Below, piece after piece: positions 4,593 to 5,477 of a stretch of 5,477 nt of DNA (position 1 is the stretch's first letter; every line of letters begins with the position of its first letter). The position numbers and the translations under genes are program-made. Source of the stretch: Ornithinimicrobium sp. (GTDB taxonomy: Bacteria > Actinomycetota > Actinomycetes > Actinomycetales > Dermatophilaceae). The DNA is taken from positions 1-5,477 of the forward strand of contig JASKZT010000340.1 in the NCBI GenBank assembly GCA_030145965.1, written 5' to 3'. The notes below the pieces were generated by a model. The model saw nothing but the letters and a program-made list of their open reading frames with translations. It did not search any database and was not told the origin of the DNA.

Positions 4593-5477
4593 GTGGCGGC
4601 GACGTCGTCGGTCGCCTCGGTGACGACGAACGCCTGCGCGGTGCATGGTAGGGCCCACCGACGAGGGTCCCGAGCATGGTCGACACCACCGGTCACCGTC
4701 CCGGGCGGGGCCGCCGCGCACCCGATGGTGCAACCGAGTGACACGGCGTCGGCGTGGCGCAACGGTCAGCAGGACGGTGTCGCGGTCGTCGGACCAGCGC
4801 GGCGCCCCGACCGAGGTGACGCGGTCGACGTGGGCGAGCCGGGTGTCGGCGGTGCCCGAGCCGGGAAAGTGCTCGCGCAGCGTCTCGATGCCGCGAGGGC
4901 GGGGGCGTCGCCGTCGCCACCGTGCTCGGTGCCGCACTCGGCCACCGCCTGGCACTCTCACGGTCCGACGGCGAGCCGCCGACCGCTGGTGTCGTGGTGT
5001 CCCGCCGGCTCCCCGCCCCGGCCCGACGCCTGATCGATGGCACGACGGCGCCGTGGCGCGAGGCCATCGGACGCCGCCGACACCCACCACCGCCTGTCCT
5101 GCGACTGACCTCTCGCTCGGCACGGGCGACGGCGAAGCTCTGGGCTCCGACGCGACCTGCCCGCGCGCCTCCGCAAGGGGTGCGACATCCCCGTCACCCA
5201 CATCACCGCCGACGCGCACGCCTGATCCGGCAAGCTCGAGCCGCACTCATCCTGCTGCAGAGGGGCGCAGTCGATACCGGAGGTCGCAGGCGGCCCTCTC
5301 ACAGGTGCGCCACCCGTGCGCCTAGCTGGTCCGGGTCCTCGCGTTCGTCCACCCGGAGAACAGGCCGGCCGGTGGAACGGCGCTCATCCGAGCGACCTCG
5401 GGCAGACCGTCACACGCACACGCAAGGCAGATCCCGCGTGACGAGCCCCGACGAGTTGCGGGCAGGGCAAGCTGACC
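4593..5477. other. Stretch with no convincing gene; scattered coding-like patches
   Basis: About 880 bases in which no frame reads as a plausible full protein. Long open frames exist on both strands but translate to Arg/Pro/Ser-rich low-complexity sequence, as expected for random frames in G+C-rich DNA. Three short patches look more protein-like: minus strand 4761-4892 (starts GIETLREHFPGSG, nearly all third positions G or C), plus strand 4904-5071 (VAVATVLGAALGHRLALS), and plus strand 5145-5225 (RKGCDIPVTHITADAHA, then TGA). They lie in different frames or strands, and I recognise none of them. They may be remnants of a gene broken by frameshifts, or chance. A seven-pair inverted repeat is present at 5330-5336/5351-5357, and a direct repeat GTGCGCC at 5305-5311 and 5316-5322. 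I saw no tRNA, rRNA, insertion-sequence ends or CRISPR repeats. Confidence 0.5.
5330..5357. repeat. 7-bp inverted repeat in the gene-poor right end
   Basis: TCCGGGT (5330-5336) and ACCCGGA (5351-5357) are perfect reverse complements with a 14-base loop. No T-run follows and no gene end is identified nearby, so its role is unclear: a weak terminator, a protein-binding site or chance. Confidence 0.25.

Noticed and set aside
4576..4689. N-terminal extension of the small membrane protein to an ATG at 4689
   Set aside because: The added residues are Pro/Arg/Ser-rich and unlike coding sequence, and a strong ribosome-binding site sits immediately before the internal GTG at 4575.
5305..5322. GTGCGCC direct repeat spaced 11 bases apart as an iteron or CRISPR-like unit
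   Set aside because: There are only two copies of a seven-base G+C-rich word, with no further repeats and no associated genes.
4563..5325. Overlapping open frames of about 226 codons on both strands in the right end
   Set aside because: Both are dominated by Arg, Pro, Ser and Gly with no domain over their length. Only short patches look coding-like, so neither is called as a gene.

Overview
The window looks like chromosomal DNA from a high-GC actinobacterium. Base composition is strongly G+C rich, third codon positions of the real genes are almost all G or C, GTG starts occur, and the protein types (zf-HC2 zinc-finger protein with sigma-like segments, EamA permease, actinobacterial-style flavoprotein disulfide reductase, AhpD-like protein) are common in that phylum. 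The sequence alone does not let me name a family or genus.

Layout, left to right. (1) 37-861 (+) encodes a protein with an N-terminal zf-HC2 zinc-binding domain followed by segments resembling eroded sigma-factor regions 2 and 4. Its ATG overlaps the stop codon of a possible upstream gene (ATGA), and a perfect 9-bp G+C hairpin lies just after its stop. (2) 929-1894 (+) encodes a ten-helix EamA/DMT-type transporter. (3) 1966-3393 (-) encodes a complete FAD-dependent pyridine-nucleotide disulfide oxidoreductase. It keeps the CxxxxC redox pair but has Phe where lipoamide dehydrogenase and glutathione reductase carry the catalytic His. (4) A 110-bp divergent intergenic region (3394-3503) holds two perfect inverted repeats. 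(5) 3504-4016 (+) encodes an AhpD/carboxymuconolactone-decarboxylase-fold protein with a CxxC-xxx-H centre. (6) 4018-4575 (-) encodes a small membrane protein of unknown function, convergent with the previous gene, with one base between the two stop codons. (7) From about 4593 to the right end, roughly 880 bases contain no gene I can defend, only short coding-like patches in conflicting frames, which may be decayed genes.

Working together: the clearest functional link is the divergent pair of disulfide reductase and AhpD-like CxxC protein, which share one control region. By analogy with mycobacterial Lpd/AhpD chemistry they could form a small thiol-redox or peroxide/electrophile detoxification couple, but this is inference. 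The zf-HC2/sigma-like protein is probably regulatory. The transporter and the small membrane protein have no visible functional tie to the rest. Most of the window is ordinary. The second-look items are the zf-HC2/sigma fusion, the redox pair with its shared inverted repeats, and the unexplained right end.
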